A DNA stretch of 64,000 nt from Fodinicurvata sp. EGI_FJ10296 (GTDB lineage: Bacteria > Pseudomonadota > Alphaproteobacteria > DSM-16000 > Inquilinaceae), in assembly GCF_040712075.1 (NCBI RefSeq), contig NZ_JBFCVL010000004.1, positions 186,001 through 250,000 of the forward strand. Direction: 5' to 3'. Below are positions 53,322-61,983 of this stretch, piece by piece (the stretch's first letter is position 1; each line of letters starts with the position of its first letter). The notes below the pieces were generated by a model, which saw nothing but the letters and a program-made list of their open reading frames with translations, was not told the DNA's origin and did no database searches. The position numbers and the translations under genes were made by a program.

Positions 53322-55148
53322 ATGCGCGCCCAAAATAATTCCAAATCGCGAGCGGTAGCTGTGTTGCCTCTGCTCGGCTGGATCGCGGACTACTCTCGCC
53401 GCGACCTGTCGAGCGATACGCTGGCGGCCGTAATCGTGACGATCATGCTGGTCCCGCAAAGCCTGGCCTATGCCATGCTCGCCAACCTGCCCCCGCAGGT
53501 GGGACTTTACGCCAGCATCGTGCCGCTGATCGGCTATGCGCTGTTCGGGTCCAGCAGGGCCCTGGCCGTCGGCCCGGTGGCGGTCGTCTCGCTGATGACC
53601 GCCTCGGCAATCGGTGTCGTCGCCGAACCCGGCACGGCCGAGTTCATGGCCGCCGCCGTCCTGCTGGCCGCGCTGTCGGGCGTGTTTCTGTTCGCACTGG
53701 GCCTTTTCCGGCTCGGCGCCCTGGCGACACTGCTTAGCCATCCAGTCGTTTCGGGCTTCATGACCGGGGCGGCGATCCTGATCGCCCTGTCCCAGCTGGG
53801 CCACATTCTGGGGCTGCCGTTGTCGGGATCGACATTGCCAGCGTTCTGGCAGTCGATAACAGAGATCGAGGCGGGGCCTAATCTGGTCACCTCGATAATC
53901 GGCATCGCGACGGTCGCGTTTCTTTTCGCGGTCCGGCGGTATCTCGGCGGCGTGCTGCGCCGTTGGGGTCTCTCGGCGTTCCTGGCCGATGTCGTGGTCA
54001 AGGCGGCGCCGGTTCTGGCGGTCATCGCGTCCGTCGTTGCCGTCGGTGCGCTGGAGCTGAGCAGCCGATTCGGCGTCGCCGTCGTCGGCGCGATTCCCGG
54101 CGGTCTGCCGCCTCTGACTATTCCTGCGCTTGACCCGGGGCTGATCGGGGCGCTGATCGTCCCGGCGATGCTGATCAGCGTGATCGGATTCGTCGAAAGC
54201 GTATCCGTCGCGCAAAGCCTCGCCGCCCGCAGCCGGGAGAAGATCGACGCAAACCGCGAATTGATGGGCCTCGGGGCGGCCAATCTCGGCGCGGCCTTTA
54301 CCGCCGGCTATCCGGTGACCGGCGGATTCGCCCGCTCGGTGGTCAACCACGCCGCCGGCGCCCGCACGCCGATCGCCGGGATATTCACCGCCGCGCTCAT
54401 GGCGCTGACCGCCATTGCGTTGACACCGGCTTTTCACAACCTTCCCAACGCAGTGCTGGGCGCCACCATTATCGTTGCCGTTCTGGGGCTGGTCGATTTC
54501 CGGTCGATCGTGCGGACCTGGCGCTACAGCCGTGCCGACGGCGCCGCCCTGATCGTGACGTTGGCTCTGGTCATGATCGAGGGCATCGAAGCCGGCATAC
54601 TGGCCGGCGTCGCCCTGTCGCTGGCGCTGCTGATATGGCGCACGGCGCGGCCGCATGTCGCCGTCGTGGGGCGGGTGCCGGGCACCGAACACTATCGCAA
54701 CATCAATCGCCACGAGGTCCTGACCGACGACGCCGTCGTCGCGGTCAGGGTCGACGAGAGCCTCAACTTCGCCAATGCCAGGGCGCTGGAGGACCAACTC
54801 GTCGGTCTTGTCGCGGACCGGCCTGCCGCCCGGCACCTGGTCCTGATCTGCTCGGCGGTCAATGCGATCGACGCCAGTGCCCTGGAAAGCCTGGAAGCCC
54901 TCAACGCCCGGCTGAAGGACAGCGGCGTCGACCTGCATCTGGCAGAGGTCAAGGGGCCGGTAATGGACCGCCTGACAGGCACGGAATTTCTTCAGCACCT
55001 GTCCGGCGCGATTCATCTCAGCACCCATGGCGCCATGACTGCGCTTGCGACGGATCCATCTTCCGGGCGGGTCTCCGCCTACATCGCCTCGAATACCGAC
55101 GGATCGGCGCCGGCCAGCGCTTCGCCGCCATCGACCGCCAAAATCTGA
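53322..55148 (+). CDS. SulP family anion permease with STAS domain
   Basis: A 608-residue protein. The SulP signature begins LGWIADYSRRDLSSDTLAAV and VPQSLAYAMLANLPPQVGLYAS, followed by about twelve hydrophobic segments and a cytoplasmic STAS domain from about residue 450, with DESLNFANARALEDQL and LICSAVNAIDASALESLEAL. SulP proteins carry sulfate, bicarbonate or organic anions. Its position after the YeeE/YedE pair suggests sulfur anions. The 3' end overlaps the convergent SDR gene by 70 bases. Confidence 0.93.
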   Translation: MRAQNNSKSRAVAVLPLLGWIADYSRRDLSSDTLAAVIVTIMLVPQSLAYAMLANLPPQVGLYASIVPLIGYALFGSSRALAVGPVAVVSLMTASAIGVVAEPGTAEFMAAAVLLAALSGVFLFALGLFRLGALATLLSHPVVSGFMTGAAILIALSQLGHILGLPLSGSTLPAFWQSITEIEAGPNLVTSIIGIATVAFLFAVRRYLGGVLRRWGLSAFLADVVVKAAPVLAVIASVVAVGALELSSRFGVAVVGAIPGGLPPLTIPALDPGLIGALIVPAMLISVIGFVESVSVAQSLAARSREKIDANRELMGLGAANLGAAFTAGYPVTGGFARSVVNHAAGARTPIAGIFTAALMALTAIALTPAFHNLPNAVLGATIIVAVLGLVDFRSIVRTWRYSRADGAALIVTLALVMIEGIEAGILAGVALSLALLIWRTARPHVAVVGRVPGTEHYRNINRHEVLTDDAVVAVRVDESLNFANARALEDQLVGLVADRPAARHLVLICSAVNAIDASALESLEALNARLKDSGVDLHLAEVKGPVMDRLTGTEFLQHLSGAIHLSTHGAMTALATDPSSGRVSAYIASNTDGSAPASASPPSTAKI

Positions 55149-55900
55149 CCGGTCAGGCCGGGCGTCGTCGCGAACATGACAACGGCGCGCGCAATCTGAT
55201 CCGGCGCCGCGCCCATGCCCAGGGGATTGAGCGTATGGGCGGCGACGAAATCCGCTTCTGACTGCCGGCCGCTCGGCAATGTCAGGCCGGGCGCGACCGC
55301 GTTTACCCGGACGTGGGGCGCGTATGCGCGGGCGGTGGATAGGGTGATTGCCAGCAACGTCGCCTTGGAGACCTCGTAGGATAGAAAGCGGCCGTCGAGA
55401 TTAAACACTTTCGTATCGAGTATATTGACGATGGCGCCCCCGCTGGCCACGCCCTTTCCCGCGGCGGTCCGCCTGTAATAGGCGCGCGAAATCATCATCG
55501 GCGCCGTCGCGTTGACCGTCATCTGCCGGCGCCAGTTGTCGGGTGTCTGGCTGGCGGCGTCGTCATAGTCGAATACCGACGCGTTATTAACGACCAGATC
55601 GGGCACGCCGCCCGCCATGGCCACCGCCGCGCCGACAAGGCGTTCCGGCGCCTCCGGGTCGCAAAGGTCGGCCTCTACTGCAAAGGCCGGCGCCCGATCA
55701 GTCGTCAGGCAGGCGGCCAGATCGCGGGCCGCCGCCAGCGACCGGTTCGCATGTATCACCACCGACCAGCCATCGGCAGCCAGTCCTGTCGCGATCGCGC
55801 GACCGATTCGCGCCGCCCCGCCGGTCACCAGTGCGATCGGCGCTGCTTCGCTTCCCGTGCTCTGGCCTATAGCCACAGGAGTGTTCCAATCATTGTCCAT
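55079..55900 (-). CDS. folM: FolM/PTR1-like pteridine reductase (SDR)
   Basis: A 273-residue SDR started at ATG 55900, where a purine-rich GGCGGA precedes it. The cofactor motif is TGGAARIGRA and is followed by HANRS, the Arg-Ser signature of NADPH use in PTR1 and FolM. The catalytic set is Asp162 (VNILDTK), Tyr175 and Lys179 (YEVSK). Asp in place of the usual Ser is characteristic of pteridine reductases. FolM reduces dihydromonapterin. A FolB gene lies 1 kb away. The 3' end overlaps the SulP gene in antisense. Confidence 0.75.
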   Translation of the reverse strand: MDNDWNTPVAIGQSTGSEAAPIALVTGGAARIGRAIATGLAADGWSVVIHANRSLAAARDLAACLTTDRAPAFAVEADLCDPEAPERLVGAAVAMAGGVPDLVVNNASVFDYDDAASQTPDNWRRQMTVNATAPMMISRAYYRRTAAGKGVASGGAIVNILDTKVFNLDGRFLSYEVSKATLLAITLSTARAYAPHVRVNAVAPGLTLPSGRQSEADFVAAHTLNPLGMGAAPDQIARAVVMFATTPGLTGQILAVDGGEALAGADPSVFEAM

Positions 55901-56075
55901 TCCGCCAAAATTTGCTTTACAGTCTTGAAGGCGCCGCCTGATGGCAACATCTTCAATCGTGCCATCGGTTTGGACGGACCGCCCCATCGATAGAGCCAGA
56001 CGTGGATCGCGGCCGGTTCACGGCAATATCTATCGAACATAAGCCGAGAACGAAACGACAGGGTGTACCGCACCA

Positions 56076-56927
56076 ATGCCATCCGCAATGACGCCCCGCG
56101 TCTCCGTCGTCATACCGGCGTTCAACGCCCTTTCCACGATCGATTTCGCGGTTTTCAGCGCCCTGCGGCAGGAAGACGTCGCCGTCGAGATCATCATTGC
56201 CAGTGACGACCACATCGACTATCTGGCACAGCTTGCCCGTCAAGGGGTCGAGGACGAGCGGCTGCGCATGATCCGGACGCCGACCATGCGGTCCGGCGCG
56301 GGCATTGCCCGCACCGCGGCGGCACGCGAAGCCACCGGCGATTTCATCGCGACACTGGATGCCGACGACGCCTTTGCGCCCGGCCGTCTGGCCAAACTGG
56401 TTGCCCTGGCCGCAAAGGGTGGGGCCGCCGTCGACAACACGGCCATGACCAGCACCGACGGCAGCCTCATCCGCACGGCGTTTTCAGTCGACAGCGACGA
56501 CCGCACCCTGACCACCTACGATCTGCTGTCGCCGCGCATCCCGTTCGCCCCGGTCTTTCACCGCAGCCTGCTGGGCGACGGCTGGCCCGATCTTCCATTC
56601 GCCGAGGACGTCGTCTTCAATCTGACGCTACTGGCCAAGGCCACCGATATGCGGATCCTGTTGGAGCCGGGGTACCTCTATGCCCATCGGCCGGGCTCTC
56701 TGTCACATTCGGCCGACACCCCCAACCGGGCCCACGATGCCTATGAAATGATCCTGAACCGGCTCGACCATGACGCCTTCGGCCTTCCCCGAAAAATGGC
56801 AGCAGCCGCGCGGCGCCAGTTCTCCGACGATATGCGCACCAATACGGTGTTCGCGTCGAAAATGTCGTCGGGAGAGGTGCGCGATCTGGCCGATTTTCTG
56901 TCGCTGGGCAACCGTGTGACGCCATGA
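56076..56927 (+). CDS. Family 2 glycosyltransferase
   Basis: A 283-residue GT-A fold protein. It starts TPRVSVVIPAFNALSTIDFAV, with ATLDADDAF as the DxD-type metal site and a later FAEDVVFNLTLLAKA motif holding the acidic catalytic position. There is no membrane anchor, so it works in the cytoplasm. An alternative start is ATG 56088. The end overlaps the start of folB by four bases and the divergent neighbour is FolM-like, so a pterin acceptor is a reasonable inference. Sugar donor and acceptor are not determined. Confidence 0.85.
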   Translation: MPSAMTPRVSVVIPAFNALSTIDFAVFSALRQEDVAVEIIIASDDHIDYLAQLARQGVEDERLRMIRTPTMRSGAGIARTAAAREATGDFIATLDADDAFAPGRLAKLVALAAKGGAAVDNTAMTSTDGSLIRTAFSVDSDDRTLTTYDLLSPRIPFAPVFHRSLLGDGWPDLPFAEDVVFNLTLLAKATDMRILLEPGYLYAHRPGSLSHSADTPNRAHDAYEMILNRLDHDAFGLPRKMAAAARRQFSDDMRTNTVFASKMSSGEVRDLADFLSLGNRVTP

Positions 56928-57325
56928 CCTCATTGCTGCCCGGCGCCGTCAATGCACAGACCGTCAGCCTTTCCGACATCGAGGTGGAAGCCGAAGTCGG
57001 CATCGCGGATTGGGAGCGGACACCGGGCAAATCGCAGCGGCTGATCGTGGATGTCGAAATGGCAGCTGCGCTTGATCGATTCAGCGGCACGGTGATTGGC
57101 GATTGTTTCGACTACGACCGCATTTATCGATACGTCACCGGCGACTGGTGCCGGCAGCCACATACCGACCTTCTGGAAACGCTGGCCGAGTCGCTGGTCC
57201 AGTTCTGCCTTGAAGATCAGCGTGTTGAAGCCTGCCGCGTGCGTATCCGCAAGCCTCATGTCTATAACGGCCGCGCCGTACCGGTGGTCGAGTTCGTTCG
57301 CTTCCGGCCAGGGATTGCGGCATAA
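56924..57325 (+). CDS. folB: Dihydroneopterin aldolase family protein
   Basis: A 133-residue protein of FolB length. It has VSLSDIEVEAEVGIADWER, with the first substrate-binding Glu, then DYDRIYRYV, LLETLAESLVQFCL and RVRIRKPHVYNGRAVPVVEF, which includes the catalytic Lys (RKPH). The fold is a tetrameric or octameric T-fold. It splits dihydroneopterin to 6-hydroxymethyl-dihydropterin, or epimerises it. It is coupled to the glycosyltransferase gene by an ATGA overlap; folK and folP are not adjacent. Confidence 0.88.
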   Translation: MTSLLPGAVNAQTVSLSDIEVEAEVGIADWERTPGKSQRLIVDVEMAAALDRFSGTVIGDCFDYDRIYRYVTGDWCRQPHTDLLETLAESLVQFCLEDQRVEACRVRIRKPHVYNGRAVPVVEFVRFRPGIAA

Positions 57326-57479
57326 TGGTGGCCGAATCATGGTGACGAAATGGCGCAGTCAACCCGGATATTCACAATAATATCATAACCTTATCAGCGA
57401 TAATTGATGTAATATACTAACGAATCCGGACTGCGGTCGATCAATCGGCAGGCGGCGGGCCACAGCAACAGTATGGGGG

Positions 57480-57854
57480 ATGGCAGATATGGTGAAATGT
57501 GCGTCCATTTTCGCAGCCCTGGTCAGCGCCCTGGCGATGACGACGGCCAATCCCCCGCCGGCCCAGGCGACGACTCCCTGCTGCGCCGTTGATGACGACA
57601 CGGCCGCCAAAGGCACCCAGCCCGACACTGGCCCGGACTTTGGCGACACGCTGCCACCCCTGCATATTCCGACATTGGTCGGGGCGCTGGAAGACATCGG
57701 TCTGGTCGACCCGGTGCTGGTCGGTCAGGATCCGGCCGCAGCCACCCTGACATTCGCCGCCAGCAGGCCCGACCAGACGGTACCCCAGCAATCGATGACG
57801 GTTTTCATCGACGTCGACATCACCACCGGACTGCTGATCGAACGGTCCGCCTGA
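57480..57854 (+). CDS. Small exported protein of unknown function
   Basis: A 124-residue protein, or 121 if the ATG at 57489 is used. The N-terminus has a signal sequence (CASIFAALVSALAMTT) with a likely cut after AQA. The mature part has an adjacent Cys pair (TPCCAVDDD), an acidic lead, and ends IDVDITTGLLIERSA. I recognise no family. The region upstream contains an AT-rich stretch with a TTATC-N3-GATAA dyad at 57391-57403, which may be a regulator site. The gene stands alone before a tRNA. Confidence 0.6.
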   Translation: MADMVKCASIFAALVSALAMTTANPPPAQATTPCCAVDDDTAAKGTQPDTGPDFGDTLPPLHIPTLVGALEDIGLVDPVLVGQDPAAATLTFAASRPDQTVPQQSMTVFIDVDITTGLLIERSA

Positions 57855-57964
57855 CACAATCGGCCGGTTCGCCTAAAAAGTGACGTGGGTCCGCCTTACG
57901 GCGTTGACCGGCGCTGTCCGATTCCCTATGGTCCGCGCGATCCATCTCCGGACCACCTCCGGGC

Positions 57965-58040
57965 GACCGCTTAGCTCAGCCGGTAGAGCAACTGACTTTT
58001 AATCAGTAGGTCCAGGGTTCGAGTCCCTGAGCGGTCACCA
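57965..58040 (+). tRNA. tRNA-Lys(UUU)
   Basis: A 76-base class I tRNA: acceptor GACCGCT with AGCGGTC, D-arm GCTCAGCCGGTAGAGC, anticodon loop CTTTTAA (anticodon TTT), T-arm CAGGGTTCGAGTCCCTG and an encoded CCA. Confidence 0.98.
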
Positions 58041-58359
58041 TCCCCGATATTGTCCGACCCGGAGAGATGGGTAACACCCTCGTGCCGAACGGGCTGTCGA
58101 TCGTCTGCAGGGTCCTCTACTCCCCTTTTGATTTGTTTCGGATCGATATATCCGGATCATGGTGCATCGATCTTACCCGCCAAATGCCATCAGACCATGA
58201 ATTGAACATGTCTGTATCGGAGAATTCCAACATCCTACATCGCATCTGCGAGGATACCTTGTTCCAACATCGCAGGAATGCCATATAGCGCGCAGAAGGG
58301 CGAACGGCTCTTCGGGGCGCGCGGCGCCCGCGCGACGTTCAATTTGGGAGTTTCCGGCA
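58041..58359 (+). other. Intergenic region upstream of the peroxiredoxin gene
   Basis: No gene is supported in these 319 bases. It contains CGGAT-N6-ATCCG at 58139-58154, a small dyad in an AT-rich stretch, and a GC-rich self-complementary stretch GGGGCGCGCGGCGCCCGCGCG at about 58315. The ribosome site of the peroxiredoxin gene, GGGAG, lies near its end. No clear promoter pair was identified. Confidence 0.5.
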
Positions 58360-59019
58360 ATGGGCCTTCGCATCAACGACACCGCACCCGACTTCACCGC
58401 CGAAACCACGCACGGCACCATCAATTTTTACGAGTGGATCGGCGACGGCTGGGCGGTGCTATTCTCGCATCCCAAGAATTTCACGCCCGTCTGCACGACC
58501 GAGCTTGGCACGATGGCGGGAATGGAGAGCGAGTTCAAGAAGCGCAACGTCAAGATCATCGGCATATCCGTCGATCCGGTCGAAAGCCACGAAAAATGGG
58601 GCCAGGATATCCAGACGGCGACGGGGCATAGCGTCAAGTACCCACTGATTGGTGACAAGGACCTGAGCGTCGCAAAGCTTTACGACATGCTGCCGGCTGA
58701 AGTGGGCGACAGTTCCGACGGCCGCACCCCGGCTGACAACGCCACCGTCCGGTCGGTGTTCGTGATCGGTCCGGACAAGAAGATCAAGCTGGTCCTGACC
58801 TATCCAATGACGACCGGACGGAACTTCGACGAAATTCTGCGCGCCATCGATTCGATGCAGCTGACCGCCAGGCATCAGGTCGCAACGCCGGCGAACTGGA
58901 AGAGCGGTGAGGATGTCATCATCACGCCAGCCGTCTCGAACGAGGATGCCACCAAGCGTTTCGGATCGTATGACACGGTGCTGCCGTATCTGCGCAAGAC
59001 GAAGCAGCCTTCCGCTTAA
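58360..59019 (+). CDS. 1-Cys peroxiredoxin (Prx6 type)
   Basis: A 219-residue cytoplasmic peroxiredoxin. The peroxidatic Cys45 is in PKNFTPVCTTELG, the Prx6-type motif; the C-terminal part has the long extension and the ATGHSVKYPLIGDKDLSV and YPMTTGRNFDEILR segments typical of the group. No resolving Cys equivalent to 2-Cys Prx is present. It reduces peroxides with a thiol donor such as glutathione. It is a single-gene unit followed by a stem-loop. Confidence 0.95.
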   Translation: MGLRINDTAPDFTAETTHGTINFYEWIGDGWAVLFSHPKNFTPVCTTELGTMAGMESEFKKRNVKIIGISVDPVESHEKWGQDIQTATGHSVKYPLIGDKDLSVAKLYDMLPAEVGDSSDGRTPADNATVRSVFVIGPDKKIKLVLTYPMTTGRNFDEILRAIDSMQLTARHQVATPANWKSGEDVIITPAVSNEDATKRFGSYDTVLPYLRKTKQPSA

Positions 59020-59035
59020 GCGATGGAACCTGATG

Positions 59036-59058
59036 CGCCCCCGCGAGAGGCGGGGGCG
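59036..59058 (+). terminator. Stem-loop between the peroxiredoxin gene and tcuB
   Basis: CGCCCCCGC and GCGGGGGCG form a perfect nine-base stem around a GAGAG loop, 16 bases after the peroxiredoxin stop. There is no T-run, but the placement between convergent genes fits a bidirectional terminator. Confidence 0.65.
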
Positions 59059-59105
59059 ATCCGGATCACAGAACGCGAACGGTCAGGCCGGGAGTTCAGC
59101 CGCGA

Positions 59106-60239
59106 TCAGGAGTCGGAGGACGAGGCCCCGGGCTTTGCGAAGCCATGGCGGTTGGACATCGCATAGCGGGTTAGTGCCGCGAACCGATAAATGCCGTGGA
59201 CGAATTTGCCATACGGCATGGTCAGGAACAGGCTGAACACGACGCCGAGATGGATGGCGAGCATCATGCCCATGGCCGGCGTGGACCGAAGGCCATGCAG
59301 CGCCAGCCCGGTGGCCGCGGTCAGGAACAGCATCACCAGGAAGGCCGTGTCCATGCCGCGCTTGCTCTCGTCGACCAGCGCCGGGTCGCGCCGCCATTTG
59401 GCGGCCAGAAGGCCGACGGTGCCAATCACCAGCCCGACGCCACCGACCTTGCCCAGCATCGGCGGTATATCCCACCACGGATACGGCGCCTGCCAACCGA
59501 ACACATAATGATAGATCGTGCCCATGCTCGTGGCGCCGAAGCACAGCAGAAAGCCATAGAATGTCAGGTGATGATACAGGCGCCGATTGTCTGTCGGACG
59601 TTCGTCCTCGTTGATGCACCCGACGCCGCCGCCATCGAGATAGCGCAGGGTCGAGGCATCTTTCATCGCCTGCCAGATTGATACGCGGCCATCGCCGATC
59701 ACCGCATTCACGGCATTACTGTCGCGCCAGAACGCCCTGCAGCCCATGCACAATGCCAGAATGGCATAAGCAAACGCCGCGCCGAACAGGATGATCATGG
59801 CATTGTGCGGCATCAGCCGGTAGAACGCCCCCTCGCCCTGGTGAACGGCAAACAGTTGATCGGCATCGTTGAATGCGATGAAACCCAGGATGAACGCCGC
59901 AACGCCAAGAGCGGCGACGATCGAGATGGCGAGACCGTTGCGGTCGAAAAGACCGGCCAGAAAGCCGGGCCATGCGTAGGTTTTGTACGAATCGTTACGG
60001 ACCTTCGCCAGCGTACGGGGCACGTCGACAGCGAACTCATGCGGCGTGGAAAACTGGCAGTCCTGATAGCAGGCGCCGCAGCTATGGCAGAGATTGGCCA
60101 GATAGTTCAGATCGCCGTCGGCGAAAGTGCGGTGCTTCTCCATTGCCGGAAAAACCGCGCACAAGCCTTCGCAATAGCGGCAGGCGTTGCAGATGGTCAT
60201 CTGCCGATCGGCTTCGGCGAGAGCGTCAGTTGCGTGCAT
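59106..60239 (-). CDS. tcuB: TcuB-type iron-sulfur and membrane protein
   Basis: A 377-residue protein. The N-terminus has two 4Fe-4S clusters, CNACRYCEGLC and CHSCGACYQDC, followed by about six membrane helices with haem-like His residues. This matches TcuB (CitB), which passes electrons from the FAD subunit TcuA to the quinone pool during tricarballylate oxidation. The start overlaps the tcuA stop. There is no tcuC transporter in view, so uptake must be by another system. Confidence 0.9.
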   Translation of the reverse strand: MHATDALAEADRQMTICNACRYCEGLCAVFPAMEKHRTFADGDLNYLANLCHSCGACYQDCQFSTPHEFAVDVPRTLAKVRNDSYKTYAWPGFLAGLFDRNGLAISIVAALGVAAFILGFIAFNDADQLFAVHQGEGAFYRLMPHNAMIILFGAAFAYAILALCMGCRAFWRDSNAVNAVIGDGRVSIWQAMKDASTLRYLDGGGVGCINEDERPTDNRRLYHHLTFYGFLLCFGATSMGTIYHYVFGWQAPYPWWDIPPMLGKVGGVGLVIGTVGLLAAKWRRDPALVDESKRGMDTAFLVMLFLTAATGLALHGLRSTPAMGMMLAIHLGVVFSLFLTMPYGKFVHGIYRFAALTRYAMSNRHGFAKPGASSSDS

Positions 60240-61659
60240 GTTTTGCGGCCTCCCGGCCCGCGATCCGGCCGAAGACGGCCCCGATGGTCATGCCGATCCC
60301 GGCGATATATCCCTTGCCGAGCACGTTGCCGGCCATGATCTCGCCGGCGGCATACATGTTTGCCGATGGTTTGCCGTCGGTCATGAGGATGCGCGCCTGC
60401 TTGTCCACGCGCGTGCCGAGATAGGTGAAGGTAATTCCCGGGCGAACCGGATAGCCATAGAAGGGCGGCTCGTCGATGGTCCGCGCCCAGTGGGTCTTGG
60501 GCGGTTCGAGGCCTTCGGTATGACAGTCGTCAAGGGTATTGGGGTCGAAGTCGCCGGGCTGCACGCTGGCGTTATAGTCGGCAACCGTTGCCTCCAGCCG
60601 TTCGGCCGACAGACCCAGCTTGCCGGCAAGTTCACCGATGCTGCCGGCTTCGATCGCCGGATAGACCGACGGCATCACCAGGCTTATGGCCTTGGAATCG
60701 ATAATGATATAGGCGGTCTGGTCCGGCTGATCGGCCACCAGCCGACCCCAGATGGCATAGCGCTTGGGCCAGAAATCCTCGCCCTCGTCATAGAATCTGA
60801 CGCATTCGTTGTTGACGACAACACCGAAGATCACACAGTCGAGCCGTGTGACGATGCCGCCGTCGAATTGCGGCGACCGGGCGTCGATCGCCACCGCGTG
60901 ACATTGGGTAGGGTCGCCAACCGGCTCGACACCGCGATCGAGCAGCAGGCGCAGGATCGACCCCTTGTTATAGGGCGTGCCCCGGATCAGGAAGTTGCCG
61001 GCCCGCTCTCCCCAATATTCCTTCAGCCAGTCGATATTCGCCTCGAAACCGCCGGCCGCCGTTACCAGCGTCGCGGCGCGGATGGTGTGGGACGTGCCGT
61101 CGACTTCGACCGTCGCCGAATTGAAATGGCCGTCCTCGATCTCCAGATCGGTGACCATCGCATCGTAGACGATGTCGACGCCCAGTTTTTCCGCGCGCAA
61201 ATAAAGGGCGTTCAGCATGGCGCGCCCGCCGCCCAGAAAGAAGGCGTTTGTCCGGCCGAGGCTGAGCGTGCCGCCCAGCGGCGGCTGAAACCGGACGCCC
61301 TGTTCGTTCATCCAATCCCAGAGTTCCCTGGATTCCGAAATTGTATGACGCGCGAGTTCCTCGTTGGTCTGCCCGCCCGTCACGCGCATCAGATCGTCCC
61401 AGAACTCGTCCTCGGAATAGGGACCGGTCAGGACCTCGTTCGCCTCGTCATGGGCGCAGCGCAGATTGCGTGTATGCCTGGTATTGCCGCCGCGATAGAA
61501 TTTTGGCGCGCCTTCGAGCACCAGAACCTTCGATCCGGCATTGCGCGCGGTAATGGCCGCACAAAGGGCCGCGTTGCCGCCGCCGACGACCAGAACGTCG
61601 TATCGCTCGTCCCAGCCCGACGGCAATCGCGTCGCCGGGGAGACCGAATTCTTCGACAT
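60226..61659 (-). CDS. tcuA: TcuA-type FAD-dependent tricarballylate dehydrogenase
   Basis: A 477-residue flavoprotein started at ATG 61659; a GTG two codons upstream is possible. The FAD site is VLVVGGGNAALCAAI, followed by a fumarate-reductase-like substrate domain with GGRAMLNALY and VTAAGGFEANIDWL, and a C-terminal YAAGEIMAGNVLG. TcuA oxidises tricarballylate to cis-aconitate. The two downstream genes of the canonical operon are represented only by tcuB. A 35-residue ORF lies just upstream. Confidence 0.88.
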   Translation of the reverse strand: MSKNSVSPATRLPSGWDERYDVLVVGGGNAALCAAITARNAGSKVLVLEGAPKFYRGGNTRHTRNLRCAHDEANEVLTGPYSEDEFWDDLMRVTGGQTNEELARHTISESRELWDWMNEQGVRFQPPLGGTLSLGRTNAFFLGGGRAMLNALYLRAEKLGVDIVYDAMVTDLEIEDGHFNSATVEVDGTSHTIRAATLVTAAGGFEANIDWLKEYWGERAGNFLIRGTPYNKGSILRLLLDRGVEPVGDPTQCHAVAIDARSPQFDGGIVTRLDCVIFGVVVNNECVRFYDEGEDFWPKRYAIWGRLVADQPDQTAYIIIDSKAISLVMPSVYPAIEAGSIGELAGKLGLSAERLEATVADYNASVQPGDFDPNTLDDCHTEGLEPPKTHWARTIDEPPFYGYPVRPGITFTYLGTRVDKQARILMTDGKPSANMYAAGEIMAGNVLGKGYIAGIGMTIGAVFGRIAGREAAKHARN

Positions 61660-61671
61660 TGCCACGACCGA

Positions 61672-61779
61672 TCAGCAGCCGCAGGCAGCAGCGGCAGGAC
61701 GGCCGATCGCCGCCCCGGCGATAACCATTGCCGCCGATATCAGGGAGGCATTCGCCGGATCGTCGCCGTGTGTCGGCAT
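61672..61779 (-). CDS. Small 35-residue ORF upstream of tcuA
   Basis: An ATG at 61779-61777 with AGGAG nine bases upstream opens a 36-codon frame that stops 12 bases before the tcuA ATG. The product starts MPTHGDD, has a hydrophobic stretch with SLISAAMVIAGAAIG, and ends in CGC. The good ribosome site and position make it a likely coding leader or small membrane peptide. No family is recognised and translation is unproven. Confidence 0.55.
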   Translation of the reverse strand: MPTHGDDPANASLISAAMVIAGAAIGRPAAAACGC

Positions 61780-61794
61780 GGGATCGTTCTCCTC

Positions 61795-61861
61795 TTTGCA
61801 TCTTTGTGCGGACCGGTCCCGACAACGGGCCGATCTTTTGCATCAGCGGATTGTATGCAAA
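61795..61861 (-). promoter_or_regulatory. Operator cluster upstream of the tcu genes
   Basis: TTTGCAT occurs at 61795-61801 and 61837-61843, and its complement ATGCAAA at 61855-61861. The last pair forms an inverted repeat with eleven bases between. The segment ATTGTATGCAAAT at 61850-61862 looks like a GntR/FCD-type site (TTGTATACAA-like). A regulator gene is not in view. Confidence 0.55.
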
Positions 61862-61983
61862 TGTGTTCAAAGTGGCAATGGAAAGGAACATGGTGCTGCG
61901 TACTTGTGGGACAAGCCAACGCCGTGCCGGGATCGCGCGACATCCGGCATACAGTTCCGGGAAAGAAAGCTGGTTAACGCCGG

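Noticed and set aside
52767-55028. A 753-codon open frame on the minus strand opposite the SulP gene
   Set aside because: The opposite strand has a clear SulP protein with STAS domain; this frame is Arg/Gln/Gly-rich with no family features.
60187-61977. A 596-codon open frame on the plus strand opposite tcuA
   Set aside because: tcuA and tcuB motifs on the minus strand explain the region; the plus frame has no ribosome site or domain.
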